This document shows, in pieces, positions 35,572 to 45,231 of a stretch of 64,000 nt of DNA; the first letter of the stretch is position 1; the number at the start of each line of letters is the position of its first letter. The stretch is from Symmachiella dynata. GTDB taxonomy: Bacteria; Planctomycetota; Planctomycetia; Planctomycetales; Planctomycetaceae. The position numbers and the translations under genes are program-made. Below the pieces are notes generated by a model. The model made no database searches and was not told the DNA's origin. It worked only from the letters and a program-made list of their open reading frames with translations. Location of the stretch: assembly GCF_007747995.1 (NCBI RefSeq), contig NZ_CP036276.1, positions 3,649,001 through 3,713,000 of the forward strand, given 5' to 3'.

Positions 35572-38500
35572 TCAACTCTCTTTACCCTTCCAGTGCGGGT
35601 CATCCATGCCGAGATTCAATTTCAACTCTTTGATGGCAGAAAAGACCACGGGAACGACGAATAGAGTTAGCAGTTCGACGGTCATGCCACCGATCACCGG
35701 CCAGGCCATGGCTTTGGCAACGTCTGATCCTCGGCCTGTGGAAAGAACTACTGGTAGCAATGCGATGATGGTGGTGAATGTGGTCATCAGACAAGGGCGA
35801 ATTCGTCTTAATCCGGCTTCGACTGCGGCTTCTCGGATGTCTTGAACCGTGGAGAGCCGTTTTCGGGTGAAGACTTGATCGAGATAGGTGGCCATTACGA
35901 CGCCGTCATCGACGGCGATTCCGAACAGGGCAATGAATCCAACCCAGACCGCCGTGTTGATTTCGATTGAGTTAAACGCCAAAAAGATCATTCCGCCTGC
36001 AAACGCAACGGGTATCCCAGAAAAGACAGCCAGGGCAATTGGGATTTGGCGGAATTGCAAATAGATGATGAACAAGTTGGTCAGAATCACCAACGGCACG
36101 ACCCACAGCAGTCGGTTGTTGGCTTCGATTTGGTTTTGAAATGATCCCACCGCCTTCAATGCGTATCCGGCAGGCAAAGTCAATGTTTCGTCTTGCTGGG
36201 CAGCAAGCAGTTGAGACTCGACAGCGTTGACTGTCTCCAGATCCCCAACCATGTCCGATGGTGAGAATGAGACGTGGGCGACGAGACGGGCATCTTCGCT
36301 ATTGATCACGCCCGGTCCCCACGTTGTTTTCATCTCCGTGAGCATCGAGAGCGGGATGACTTCCCCGGAATTTGTGACGACCGGCAAGCGGTTCAAACCA
36401 TCGATTTGCTCTCGCAGATTTCGTTCGTAGCGAATCCGAATAGGGTATCGTTCTCGGCCTTCCACAGTCTTGGTAATGTTTGAACCGCCGAGTGCCGTTT
36501 CGATCACCTCATTTACCATCGACGTAGACATGCCATATCGTGCGGCTGTTTCTCGATTGACTTTGAATTCCACATAGGGCTTTCCCAACACAATGTCTGG
36601 ATTGACGGTGGCAGCGTTCACCTGGGGGATTGTTTTCAGTAAATCGGAGACGGCAATTGATGCTTTTGCCAAGCCATCTAAGCTATCGCCATAGATGCGA
36701 ATGGCCATTGAGGCTTTGATGCCACTTTGCAACATGACAACTCGCCCTTCAATGGGTTGAAGGGGGGAAGCAGGCGTGACTCCCGGCAGTGTGGCGATGG
36801 CGTTGATTTGATCCCAGATGTCCTTCGATTTCACACCGTCTCGCCATTCACTCTCCGGTTTGAGCATCACATAAGTCTCGATCATGGCCGCAGGAGCCGG
36901 GTCGAGAGCCGACTCAATGCGACCGATCTTGCCTAGCACATTTTTGACTTCAGGGATTTCTCTGATCAACGTGTCTTGGGTTTGCAACACTTCCATGGCT
37001 TGAGAAAAACTCGCTGCGGGGTAGAGCGTCGGCATGTAAAACCAACTCCCTTCATCGAGAGCGATCCAGGCATCCGACTCCAATCCGGTGAAGATGTGCT
37101 TTGCCTTCGCATACCCGGGGACATCGTTGAGTCTCGTTCCAATAGCGCTGGAGAAATCTTCAAAGGGTTTCAAGATCGTTGGTAGGCCCAACCACGCTCC
37201 CAGACCGAGCACGACTAGCAGAGTCGGCAAACAGAAGAACAATCCTTTTCGAGCCAAAAAGAATCGTAAAGTCGGTTCGTACAAAAAGTGGATCAATCGG
37301 CTGACTGGGTTCTTCTCGACGGGGCGGAGTCGCTCGCCCAACATCCATAAACATCCAAGCGTAGCGATAACGAACGTCAACAATGCGAGTAGAAAAACAT
37401 TCATCGAAAGTAGATCAGCCAACCGGGAACCCGCAGTTGCTGCGAATAGTCCACTGATCAATCCGCAGCCTAAGGAGAAAACTATGCGGTTGCGCAGCTT
37501 TATCCGGTTTGACGTGAGAAATAATCGGCAGAGCAGCGGAACAATTGTGACGGCCACAATCAAGGCCGCGACGATAGAGAAGGTTTTGGTCCAAGCTAAT
37601 GGGGCGAACAGTTTGTAGTCCCGTCCGGTTAGCATGAAGACTGGGAGAAAACTGACAACAGTTGTGGCAACCGCTGTGACAACGGCGGGGGCCACCTCGG
37701 TGGCGGCTTGGTTGATGACATCAATCCGTTGTGTTTCGCCTCCCGGTTGCCCAGCCGCTTCCCATTCAGCGAGTTGGTCATAAATTGTTTCCGAGACCAC
37801 GATTCCCATATCGACCATCGTCCCGATGGCAATGGCAATCCCGGCCAGCGACATGATATTGGCGTCGATGCCAAACAGACTCATGGCTGCAAATGCCATG
37901 AGCACGGCAATCGGCAACGTGACTGCCACGACGATGCTGGCTCGTAGGTGTAGCAGGAACAAGAGGATGACGACTGCTGTGATGATCACTTCTTCCGTCA
38001 GCGCCGTCGTCAATGTGGCAATCGTCTCGTCGATCAATCCGGTGCGATCGTAAATAATGCGAACCTTGACCCCTTTAAGGCTCGGTTCGATCTGTTCTAT
38101 CTTTGCTTTGACTCGATCAATCACCGCCCGTGGATTTTCACCAAACCGCATGACGACCACACCGCCTACGGCTTCGCTGCCATTGAGGTCGATGGCTCCT
38201 CGGCGAAATTCCGGTCCCAATTGAACATTGCCCAAATCCCGTATGCGAAGCGGCACACCGCCACGGGTGCGGACAACCGTCTCTTCGATGTCGGCGATGG
38301 CCTGAGATGTATCCTGTTCGGCTCCGATGAACCCCCGTCCTCGAATGATAAACTCCATGCCACCCGATTCGACCGTCTTGGCTCCCACGTCGATGTTGGA
38401 CTTGCGAATAGCCTGGATTAGTTGGTCGAGAGGAATTTCATGGAATCGGAGTTTGTTCGGATCGACTTCGATTTGGTATTGCCGCACATACCCGCCGACG

Positions 38501-39033
38501 CTGGCGACCTCGCTGACGCCGGGGACCGCTTGCAACTCGTATTTCACGACAAAATCTTGCAAGCTGCGCAGGTCCGCCAAGTTCATCGCCGACGACGGTT
38601 CTAATACGTAATAGAGCACCTGTCCCAACCCTGTCGCATCCGGTCCCAAAGTTGGAACGACTCCTTCAGGAAGCACGGCAGCCGCTGTGCCAAGCTGTTC
38701 GGCAACACGAGAGCGTGCCCAATAGAAATCCGTGCTGTCCTTGAAGGTGACCTGTACGAAGCTATAACCGAACAGGCTTTTGCCACGCACTGATTGAGCC
38801 TCGGGGACAGCGAGCATGGAAACCGAAAGCGGATAGGTCACCTGATCTTCGACATCCTTCGGGGACCGACCCGGCCAAGCCGTGAAGACGATGACTTGGT
38901 TCTCCCCCACGTTGGGGATGGCATCGATGGGAATGTGTTGTGCACTATACCAACCCGCACCAATGACCACGGCAGCAAGGACAGCCATGATCAAAGGTTC
39001 TCGCACACAAAACGCAATGAGAACACGAAGCAT
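35572..39033 (-). CDS. cusA: CusA/CzcA-family heavy-metal RND efflux pump
   Basis: A 1153-residue inner-membrane pump. It begins with the classic first helix (VREPLIMAVLAAVVIG), then DAIPNVGENQVIVFTAWPG and, later, RND helices with LAGIAIAIGTMVDMGIVVSE and GFIALFGIAVDDGVVMATYLDQ. Length is about 100 residues above typical CusA, the extra falling in the region after helix 6 (FSLGCGLISGLF to PVEKNP). The HME subfamily exports Cu(I)/Ag(I) or divalent metals; the CusB metal motifs and the multicopper oxidase next door favour copper/silver. The gene starts 3 bases after the CusB stop, so the two are co-translated. It is the last gene of the minus-strand operon. Confidence 0.93.
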   Translation of the reverse strand: MLRVLIAFCVREPLIMAVLAAVVIGAGWYSAQHIPIDAIPNVGENQVIVFTAWPGRSPKDVEDQVTYPLSVSMLAVPEAQSVRGKSLFGYSFVQVTFKDSTDFYWARSRVAEQLGTAAAVLPEGVVPTLGPDATGLGQVLYYVLEPSSAMNLADLRSLQDFVVKYELQAVPGVSEVASVGGYVRQYQIEVDPNKLRFHEIPLDQLIQAIRKSNIDVGAKTVESGGMEFIIRGRGFIGAEQDTSQAIADIEETVVRTRGGVPLRIRDLGNVQLGPEFRRGAIDLNGSEAVGGVVVMRFGENPRAVIDRVKAKIEQIEPSLKGVKVRIIYDRTGLIDETIATLTTALTEEVIITAVVILLFLLHLRASIVVAVTLPIAVLMAFAAMSLFGIDANIMSLAGIAIAIGTMVDMGIVVSETIYDQLAEWEAAGQPGGETQRIDVINQAATEVAPAVVTAVATTVVSFLPVFMLTGRDYKLFAPLAWTKTFSIVAALIVAVTIVPLLCRLFLTSNRIKLRNRIVFSLGCGLISGLFAATAGSRLADLLSMNVFLLALLTFVIATLGCLWMLGERLRPVEKNPVSRLIHFLYEPTLRFFLARKGLFFCLPTLLVVLGLGAWLGLPTILKPFEDFSSAIGTRLNDVPGYAKAKHIFTGLESDAWIALDEGSWFYMPTLYPAASFSQAMEVLQTQDTLIREIPEVKNVLGKIGRIESALDPAPAAMIETYVMLKPESEWRDGVKSKDIWDQINAIATLPGVTPASPLQPIEGRVVMLQSGIKASMAIRIYGDSLDGLAKASIAVSDLLKTIPQVNAATVNPDIVLGKPYVEFKVNRETAARYGMSTSMVNEVIETALGGSNITKTVEGRERYPIRIRYERNLREQIDGLNRLPVVTNSGEVIPLSMLTEMKTTWGPGVINSEDARLVAHVSFSPSDMVGDLETVNAVESQLLAAQQDETLTLPAGYALKAVGSFQNQIEANNRLLWVVPLVILTNLFIIYLQFRQIPIALAVFSGIPVAFAGGMIFLAFNSIEINTAVWVGFIALFGIAVDDGVVMATYLDQVFTRKRLSTVQDIREAAVEAGLRRIRPCLMTTFTTIIALLPVVLSTGRGSDVAKAMAWPVIGGMTVELLTLFVVPVVFSAIKELKLNLGMDDPHWKGKES

Positions 39034-39036
39034 GAG

Positions 39037-41127
39037 TTATTCTCCTTCGTGCTTGTGAGTGGTGTGATTTGGATTGTCTCCTGCCGCTTTGTCGTCCGAC
39101 GCTTCTGTTGCATCTGCAGCAATCGTATGCACCAGTTCGCCGCAAGTGAGCATCTGACTGCCGAAGTAGGGATTGATCAGCTTGTCATCAGCTTGAAGCC
39201 AATCCCCAGCCCCACCAGGCACCATCGGGCAGAAAAAGTGACGGAAAGGTTCTGTGGATTTGGCTCCCCGGTAGGTTGTGGCTAATGTGACCATCACAGC
39301 GCTGATTGCTTTGAATTTCTTCCGACCCTTCTCAAGTGAGAGGTGATGCAGATGTTCAGAGTCGGCTGCCACTTCCTGTAATTGCTTCCGGGCAGGCTTA
39401 GAAATTTCTTCGGCCTCAGCAACTTCTGCTGCCAGTTGATGAAGTTGCGTAGCAAGCTCTGCGGACGGCTGATTATCATTAGCGAAGGATTTCTGGATGG
39501 CAAAATAGGCTCGATAAAGCTGTTCGAGCTTGTCCCCCATCTCGTCGGGAATTCGTTGAACATGAATGGATGCAAACGAAAGCGGATGATTATCGGATTG
39601 CTCAGTTCCTTTCTTTGGCGTATACCGAGTCGGATCGATCAGGCTCGGTTTCCCCGCAAGTTGCATCTGTGAGTCGATGAGGAAATTCCCTGAAGTGGCG
39701 ACCTGTTCACCGACCTCTACACCGGAAAGTATCACTGCTTTGTCTCTCAGGATCGGGCCCAAAGCAACTTTACGAAGCTCAAAGCGTCCCGGTTCGGTCT
39801 CGATGTAAACCACACTGTGTTCCCCTGCCATCAAAACCGCTGAACGGGGAACATACAGTGAATCAGGCTGCGTGACAGGCGCATCCGTATACCCAAAGCG
39901 GGATGTGGGGACAAGTTTCATTCCGCAGATAGGACAGTCCCCAGGCTGATCCCGAATCACCTGCGGATGCATGGGGCTGATCCATTTCCCAGCCAATTCT
40001 GAGTCATAAATCTCGCCTTGCGGTCCAATGGGGATCGTGATGACGGCCCGTGCGTAGTCCCCCGGACGCAGCCGACCCTCGTCATTCTTGAATTCGACCC
40101 GCACCCCGACGGTGCGTTTAGCGACATTCACCGTCGGATCAATGAACGCCACACGTCCTTCGAGTTTTTGACCGGGAAGCGATTGCAACTCGGCCTGCAC
40201 ACGCTGTCCAAATCGAATGCGGCTTGCGTCTTCTGGATAAAGTTCCAACATCAACCACACCGTCGTCAAATTAGCGATCCGGTAAATCGGTTCTCCGGCC
40301 TTAATATACTTGCCTTCCTCGGCCAGTTTTTGCGTAACCGTTCCACCAATAGGAGCATAAATCGTAAGCCGGGATTGCGGTTTTCCGCTCGTCTCCAGTT
40401 GCTTGACCTGTTCTTCCGTCATGCCCAGTTCAATGAGCTTTTGCCGAGAATTCTCCACAAGTTTTTCTTGCACTTGTCGAACCGAAGCCAGTGCGCCTCC
40501 GGTCATTTTTTCAAGGGCCTTTCCTGACTCGACATACTCGACTTGAGCGGCGAACAGTTGCGGGCTGTAGAGCACTGCCAGGTGGTCTCCTTGATTGACC
40601 TCTACACCGGTATAGTCGGCAAACAGGCGTTCCAAGCGACCATCGATGTATGCGGCGATGGTCGCTTGTCGACTTTCGTCGATCTGAATGGCTCCAATGG
40701 TTTCGATCGACGTACTAACCGGTTCCTGTTTGACTTCCGCCGTTTGAATATTCGCCAATCGTCGCTGAGCGGGGTCGATGTTGACGGCAAATTCATCAAT
40801 GTTGGCCCCAACAGCGGCAGCCTTTACCAGTTCCATACCACAGATCGGGCAGCGTCCCGGTACTGGTTGTCGGATTTGGGGGTGCATTGGGCATGTGAAT
40901 ACCTGCTCACCATCGCTTGCTTGTGAAAGGCCAGCAGATCCACCGTCTGGCTGGAGCCATCCGGCCTTTTGGGCCAAGCCAATTACAAAAATGAGCAGGA
41001 CTCCTGCTACAAAAAACAGCCCCACCGGTAGCAATCTCATGACCCACCAATAGAATGGTCGTGAATGCAGCGGAGCCAAGTGGGGGTGATCTGAAGCGGA
41101 AGCTTTACTGGGGGGCGTAACAGCCAT
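39037..41127 (-). CDS. cusB: CusB-like periplasmic adaptor with two heavy-metal-binding motifs
   Basis: The start is set at the ATG of MAVTPPSKA; the frame extends 23 codons further upstream but with no support. The 696-residue protein has a membrane anchor (about 27-52), a metal-binding motif CPMHPQ...CPICGM (about 79-98), the membrane-fusion-protein barrel-sandwich and hairpin (about 110-360), a second motif SPMHPQ...CPICGM (about 384-403), and a C-terminal DUF3347-like helical domain. The double Met/Cys/His motif fits Cu(I)/Ag(I) capture and hand-off to CusA. The carboxyl end is His-rich (NPNHTTHKHE). Confidence 0.92.
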   Translation of the reverse strand: MAVTPPSKASASDHPHLAPLHSRPFYWWVMRLLPVGLFFVAGVLLIFVIGLAQKAGWLQPDGGSAGLSQASDGEQVFTCPMHPQIRQPVPGRCPICGMELVKAAAVGANIDEFAVNIDPAQRRLANIQTAEVKQEPVSTSIETIGAIQIDESRQATIAAYIDGRLERLFADYTGVEVNQGDHLAVLYSPQLFAAQVEYVESGKALEKMTGGALASVRQVQEKLVENSRQKLIELGMTEEQVKQLETSGKPQSRLTIYAPIGGTVTQKLAEEGKYIKAGEPIYRIANLTTVWLMLELYPEDASRIRFGQRVQAELQSLPGQKLEGRVAFIDPTVNVAKRTVGVRVEFKNDEGRLRPGDYARAVITIPIGPQGEIYDSELAGKWISPMHPQVIRDQPGDCPICGMKLVPTSRFGYTDAPVTQPDSLYVPRSAVLMAGEHSVVYIETEPGRFELRKVALGPILRDKAVILSGVEVGEQVATSGNFLIDSQMQLAGKPSLIDPTRYTPKKGTEQSDNHPLSFASIHVQRIPDEMGDKLEQLYRAYFAIQKSFANDNQPSAELATQLHQLAAEVAEAEEISKPARKQLQEVAADSEHLHHLSLEKGRKKFKAISAVMVTLATTYRGAKSTEPFRHFFCPMVPGGAGDWLQADDKLINPYFGSQMLTCGELVHTIAADATEASDDKAAGDNPNHTTHKHEGE

Positions 41128-41364
41128 CAATCTTAACCTCGCCAACGGAAGAGGGAATCGAGGTTCTGGGAAAGAGAGCGGCTGGCCAAAGACCATGCAC
41201 TTGCGTTTGGACCGTGCCTGTGCACAATCCCGACCAACCGCTCAACGAATCACGGTTGCGGACAAGCACGGTGGTCAATGCGCAAACTGCCATGTCATTT
41301 TTTACAAAGCAGCAGCGGCAGAACAGAAGACCCACGCCCATCCGCAATCTCAACTGTGCGGACG

Positions 41365-41886
41365 TTAGGTCAGCCAGATGCAATAGACCTTTTGCGCAAA
41401 GGCCGTATTGCTAGCTAGCGGAGGTGGGAGTTCACCGAAGTGATGGGCGCTCGCCGACAGAAACGGCGAATTGGACCAAACATCGGCTAGCGAAGCCCAC
41501 TGTAGATTCTCGATTTGAGTTAACCGAGCCTCGTGTTGGGGCAGAGCAGGTTGCCGGTGGCTCATACGGCAACGACACGAAGCGTTTTCCCCTTCGGGAC
41601 TTGTTCGTGTGGAAGCCTGATGGCAACAAGTAGCAGGGGGCACGGTCGCATGCCGTGGGTGTTCGAGACCCGATTGGTTTCGTGAAGTACAGCAGCAAGC
41701 CGTATTCGAGGTCGTCCTTTGAATTGCGTCGCCCGTATCGCAGACGCAGCCGAACGCTGATGCCGATGAGACCGTTTGCAGCAAAATCATTGCTGTTGTG
41801 GTCAACACCGTTATTGTTCGACAAAATAATCGCACTTGGAAACCTCGGTCAAAATGAGTTCGACTGGTGGTAAGTCTAATCAGCAT
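41365..41886 (-). CDS. Cys-rich exported protein of the copper island
   Basis: A 173-residue protein. A hydrophobic segment (about 22-46) resembles a signal peptide or anchor and is followed by a cluster of Cys (CVCDTGDA, ACCCTS, TCCHQA, CRCRMSH), then a proline-rich tail. The ATG overlaps the stop of the decayed TolC reading frame. No known domain is recognised. Cysteine clusters and position between efflux genes suggest periplasmic metal binding or sensing, which is inference. It is probably real since codon pattern and signal sequence are coherent, but the boundaries are less certain. Confidence 0.55.
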   Translation of the reverse strand: MLIRLTTSRTHFDRGFQVRLFCRTITVLTTTAMILLQTVSSASAFGCVCDTGDAIQRTTSNTACCCTSRNQSGLEHPRHATVPPATCCHQASTRTSPEGENASCRCRMSHRQPALPQHEARLTQIENLQWASLADVWSNSPFLSASAHHFGELPPPLASNTAFAQKVYCIWLT

Positions 41887-42056
41887 TCCCGAAGTTGGCT
41901 AGGCGAAATGGTATTATCAGATGGTCTAGGAGGCACGGCTACACCCGAACCCGGAAAATCTTGTCTTGCTGTCCGGAGAATCTGGGCGATCATGTCGTCA
42001 ATGCACTGGTCGCATCCGAGTTCAAAAGTCAACAAGTTGCGGTGAAATCTAGCTAC
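41880..42056 (-). pseudogene. C-terminal remnant of a TolC/CusC-type outer-membrane factor
   Basis: Translated on the minus strand the frame reads HRNLLTFELG (from about 42047), then MIAQILRTARQDF, and VAVPPRPSD near the end. It lines up with YRNLLTLELG, VAQIRRAAGQDL and VAVVPPSPSE at the C terminus of the intact TolC protein at 45859-47322. Only about 55 codons remain; the rest of the gene is missing, and homology begins within a few bases of the multicopper oxidase stop codon. It has no start codon. The frame ends in a TGA that overlaps the start of the Cys-rich gene. A deletion or insertion joined the two here. Confidence 0.75.
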
Positions 42057-43543
42057 TCATGGCTTCCATGCGTTTCTGACTGAGGTGAAGGCTGATAGGT
42101 TTCCGGATCGCCGAAGCGGCGGACGATTTCATCGAAGATTTCGCCTTTTGGGATATCCTCGTCCGTTTCCATGACACGATGGTATAAGTCGGCCGGCAAT
42201 ACCCGCATGGCCGTCATTAAGCCGGCCATCGACATGGGGACAGGCGCACGCATCCCCTTCATTTCTCGTGCGGCCCATATGGTTTTCATCGACTCCATCG
42301 ACATGTGCATCCCTTGCATTTTCTGCGGGTAACCTGGTGGTTCTTCACCGAGAGCCGTCTTCGAGACGACCGCTTGCGGGACGGAATCGAGATTTGCCAA
42401 ATAACGATCCACGGAGGCCCCTTTACGAATTCGGGGGCCGACCTGTTCAACCATGTGGTTCATCATGTGATGCACCATATGGCAGTGAAACATCCAGTCG
42501 CCGGGATTATTAGCGATGAATTCGAAATCGGAGGCCTGAGCCACGGCGATTAGCTCGGTGTTACGCGGAATCCAAGCCGACTTGGGAGCCCGCGCCCCTT
42601 CGTGACCGGTCAGCCAAAACGTGTGCCCGTGCATATGGATCGGATGATGCTGCATGGGACTGAAATTGAGCAACCGCACACGGACACGTTCGCCGTGCTT
42701 GCATACCAGCGGCGGAAAGTAAGGTCCGCTGCGGCCATTGATCGTGTGCCAGTTCCAATCCATCTTCATCGAATCAGCGACCGTTTGGTTCGGTGCAATG
42801 AAGAAATTTTGAAACAGCAAACCAAAGTCGCGATCAACGGGCGGGTCGTAGGTCTTGCGGGGATGGACAATCACCCAGCCTACCATGCCGAATGCTTCCT
42901 GCATTGCGACGTGTGTATGGTAAAAATAAGTCCCCTCCTCGTGGACGTCGAATTCGTAAACAAACTGCTTGCCAGGGGGAATAGGATTTTGCGTCATCGT
43001 ATCGGCACCGTCATATTGCACCGGCATTTCGAAGCCGTGCAAATGCACCGTTACAATTTCCGGTAATTCGTTCGTGACGATGATGCGAATGCGATCGCCC
43101 TGGTTGATTTCGATGGTGGGGCCCGGCATCGAACCGTTGAAACCCCAGACATTCATCCAATAGCCCGGCAGAAACTCCCGCTGTACCGGTTGCGGCACGA
43201 GGTGAAATTCCTTCACGCCATTTTTCATTACATACGGCAACTTGGGGATCTGCGGAGCGTCAAACGGCGCGGGACCTTCGTCCAGCGTGCGAAATCCAGG
43301 GACTTGCTTCCCGAGATAGTAGGGGCTTTCCGGATCGTTGCCCCGACTAGGTTTGTATCGGGAAAATCCGTCATACTCCGCTTGGACGTGCGCTGGGTGC
43401 GAAGGTGCGGAATCGGTTGGCGGAGTTGACGGCGGTCCTTCCAGCGACTCCGCAGCGGAAGCACCAACGCCAGTTGCCAAAATCCCCGCGGCAGTGAGCG
43501 AACCGGTTTTCAAGAATTGGCGACGATTGTTTTCGGCGGACAT
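42053..43543 (-). CDS. Tat-exported multicopper oxidase
   Basis: The start is the ATG of MSAENNRRQFLKTG, giving a 496-residue precursor with a twin-arginine signal. The four copper-ligand blocks appear in order: HLHGFE (about 167-172), HTHVAMQ (about 209-215), HPIHMHGH (about 300-307) and HCHMVHHM (about 353-360). The last block lacks the common HCHxxxHxxxGM spacing and continues HMMNHM, so methionines and extra histidines may bind Cu(I). The C-terminal third (GMHMSMESMKTIW, PVPMSMAGLMTAM) is Met-rich, typical of cuproxidases that oxidise Cu(I) in the periplasm. It lies in the copper operon between two TolC genes. Confidence 0.92.
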   Translation of the reverse strand: MSAENNRRQFLKTGSLTAAGILATGVGASAAESLEGPPSTPPTDSAPSHPAHVQAEYDGFSRYKPSRGNDPESPYYLGKQVPGFRTLDEGPAPFDAPQIPKLPYVMKNGVKEFHLVPQPVQREFLPGYWMNVWGFNGSMPGPTIEINQGDRIRIIVTNELPEIVTVHLHGFEMPVQYDGADTMTQNPIPPGKQFVYEFDVHEEGTYFYHTHVAMQEAFGMVGWVIVHPRKTYDPPVDRDFGLLFQNFFIAPNQTVADSMKMDWNWHTINGRSGPYFPPLVCKHGERVRVRLLNFSPMQHHPIHMHGHTFWLTGHEGARAPKSAWIPRNTELIAVAQASDFEFIANNPGDWMFHCHMVHHMMNHMVEQVGPRIRKGASVDRYLANLDSVPQAVVSKTALGEEPPGYPQKMQGMHMSMESMKTIWAAREMKGMRAPVPMSMAGLMTAMRVLPADLYHRVMETDEDIPKGEIFDEIVRRFGDPETYQPSPQSETHGSHE

Positions 43544-43625
43544 AGTCTTGCCAACTTTAAATAGAAATCGAATGATCAAGAAACTTGAAATACGTCATTC
43601 ACAACGGAATGTATTTCACTTTAAC

Positions 43626-45173
43626 TTAGCGTGGCTTGGCAACCGAATCGATGTGACCGGGGGGAATCGGCGTCGGGGGAGTTTGCAGTCCGCCATGCAG
43701 CAAATACCCAATGATCAACACCTCCGATTCACGCCAAGCGGTGAGGTGTTGGACGTACTGCGACTTCAATTTGAAGTATTCCTCTTGCGTTTTCAGGACT
43801 TCCGGCCACGCGATTCGGTCCTCGTCGTAGCTGCGGAGTTGCAATTCATAGGCGGCGGCGGCTTCAGGCACTATGATCTCTGCGTAGTTCGTCGCATGCT
43901 GCAGTGCGTTCAGATAGTCGCGATAAGTATGCGCCAAGTCCTGCTGGAGCAACAGTTCCACCCTACGGACTTCTCCTTGTTGCCGGGAATAATCAGCTTC
44001 CGCTTGGCGAATCGTTCCCTGATTCCAGTCGAAAATTGGTACGTCGATCCCGATTCGGGCGGTCGCGACAGTATCGGGACTCTCATAATTATGTCCAACG
44101 CCCCCTTCGAACACGATATCAGGAATTGGTTGAACGGTTTCGCGGCGTACGGTTATACGATCAGATTCAAGCTTCTGCCGGGCAGCTTGGATTTGCGGCG
44201 ACTCTGTCAGCAAACGCAGCCGAACCTCTTGATAGTCAATCGGAGTTAAGTCGCCTTCGATGCCAGTCGCCATCGGCGTCAACGGCAGGTTGGTCCCCAC
44301 CAGCGCCGCTAACGTCTCAAAAGACTGATGATAATCATTCTCGCGCTGCAACAATACCAGTCGCGATTGTTGCAACGATACATTCGCCATGTGGACATCC
44401 ACGCGCGAGGCTTGGCCAACGTTATACTGTTCGCGGGTTGTGAGCACTTTGTCTTCCGCAATTTTCAGCAGTTCGCGGTGGATCTGGACCAATTCATAGT
44501 TTCCACGCGTGCGGAAGTAGTGGGAACGGACGTCATTGAGCACCCGGTATTGCTGTTGCAAGGCATGCCATTCCGCTGCCCGTGTCATTGCCAAATACTT
44601 CGCGCGGCTTAAGTCAAGTTTGCGACCGGTCACAATCCGTTGCTGAACCGTGCCACCCACAAATTCTCCCGCCGTGCCTGCGACGCCGATCTGCTCTTGT
44701 ACGTAACTCAGTCGCGGGTTCGGCCACAGACCGGCCTGGATGGCCTTGCCCAGTTCTCCTTGTATCTGTGCTTGCGCCTGCAGCAGTGTCGGGTTGTTCT
44801 GGCAAGCCAACGCTTCTAGCAAGTCTAGCGTCAACGGTTCGCCGACAGCATCCAGATCCTTATTGATCTTGATGGCTTCCGGGGCGTCGGGTGTTGCCGG
44901 CGGAGGAAGAAACGTGCTTCCCGCCAGCTTTTCGGCCGGTGTGGGCGTGGAAGTTTGCCCAGCTGACTCTTGGCCAGAGACGCGCAGAACATGCGTCACG
45001 TCATCAGCCAATAGTTCGTCCGCGAGTGTGGTTTCCTCGCCCTGTTGAACGACACTGACAGTCGGCTCAATGTGAGCATCCGAGCGACGCGCTGTTGTCT
45101 CCGCGCTCGCGCAGCCGATGATCATGAGCATCAGAGCAAGCATACACGATGGTTTTAATATTTCTGCGTCCAT
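43626..45173 (-). CDS. TolC-family outer-membrane lipoprotein, copy 1 (CusC-like)
   Basis: A 515-residue protein with a lipoprotein signal (LMIIGCASAE, acylated Cys at about residue 21). Two outer-membrane-efflux repeats follow, with long alpha-hairpins (for example NPTLLQAQAQIQGELGKA and QQYRVLNDVRSHYFRTRG) and PIFDWNQGTIRQAEAD in the second. It would form the outer-membrane channel for CusBA. Eighty-two bases separate it from the oxidase. Compared with copy 2 the sequences are clearly different, so the two are not a recent duplication. Confidence 0.9.
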   Translation of the reverse strand: MDAEILKPSCMLALMLMIIGCASAETTARRSDAHIEPTVSVVQQGEETTLADELLADDVTHVLRVSGQESAGQTSTPTPAEKLAGSTFLPPPATPDAPEAIKINKDLDAVGEPLTLDLLEALACQNNPTLLQAQAQIQGELGKAIQAGLWPNPRLSYVQEQIGVAGTAGEFVGGTVQQRIVTGRKLDLSRAKYLAMTRAAEWHALQQQYRVLNDVRSHYFRTRGNYELVQIHRELLKIAEDKVLTTREQYNVGQASRVDVHMANVSLQQSRLVLLQRENDYHQSFETLAALVGTNLPLTPMATGIEGDLTPIDYQEVRLRLLTESPQIQAARQKLESDRITVRRETVQPIPDIVFEGGVGHNYESPDTVATARIGIDVPIFDWNQGTIRQAEADYSRQQGEVRRVELLLQQDLAHTYRDYLNALQHATNYAEIIVPEAAAAYELQLRSYDEDRIAWPEVLKTQEEYFKLKSQYVQHLTAWRESEVLIIGYLLHGGLQTPPTPIPPGHIDSVAKPR

Positions 45174-45231
45174 ACCGCAAAATTCCTTTTCCGCGGGTTG
45201 CTTCGCTTGTTCGTGGACCGATCAGGACCGC

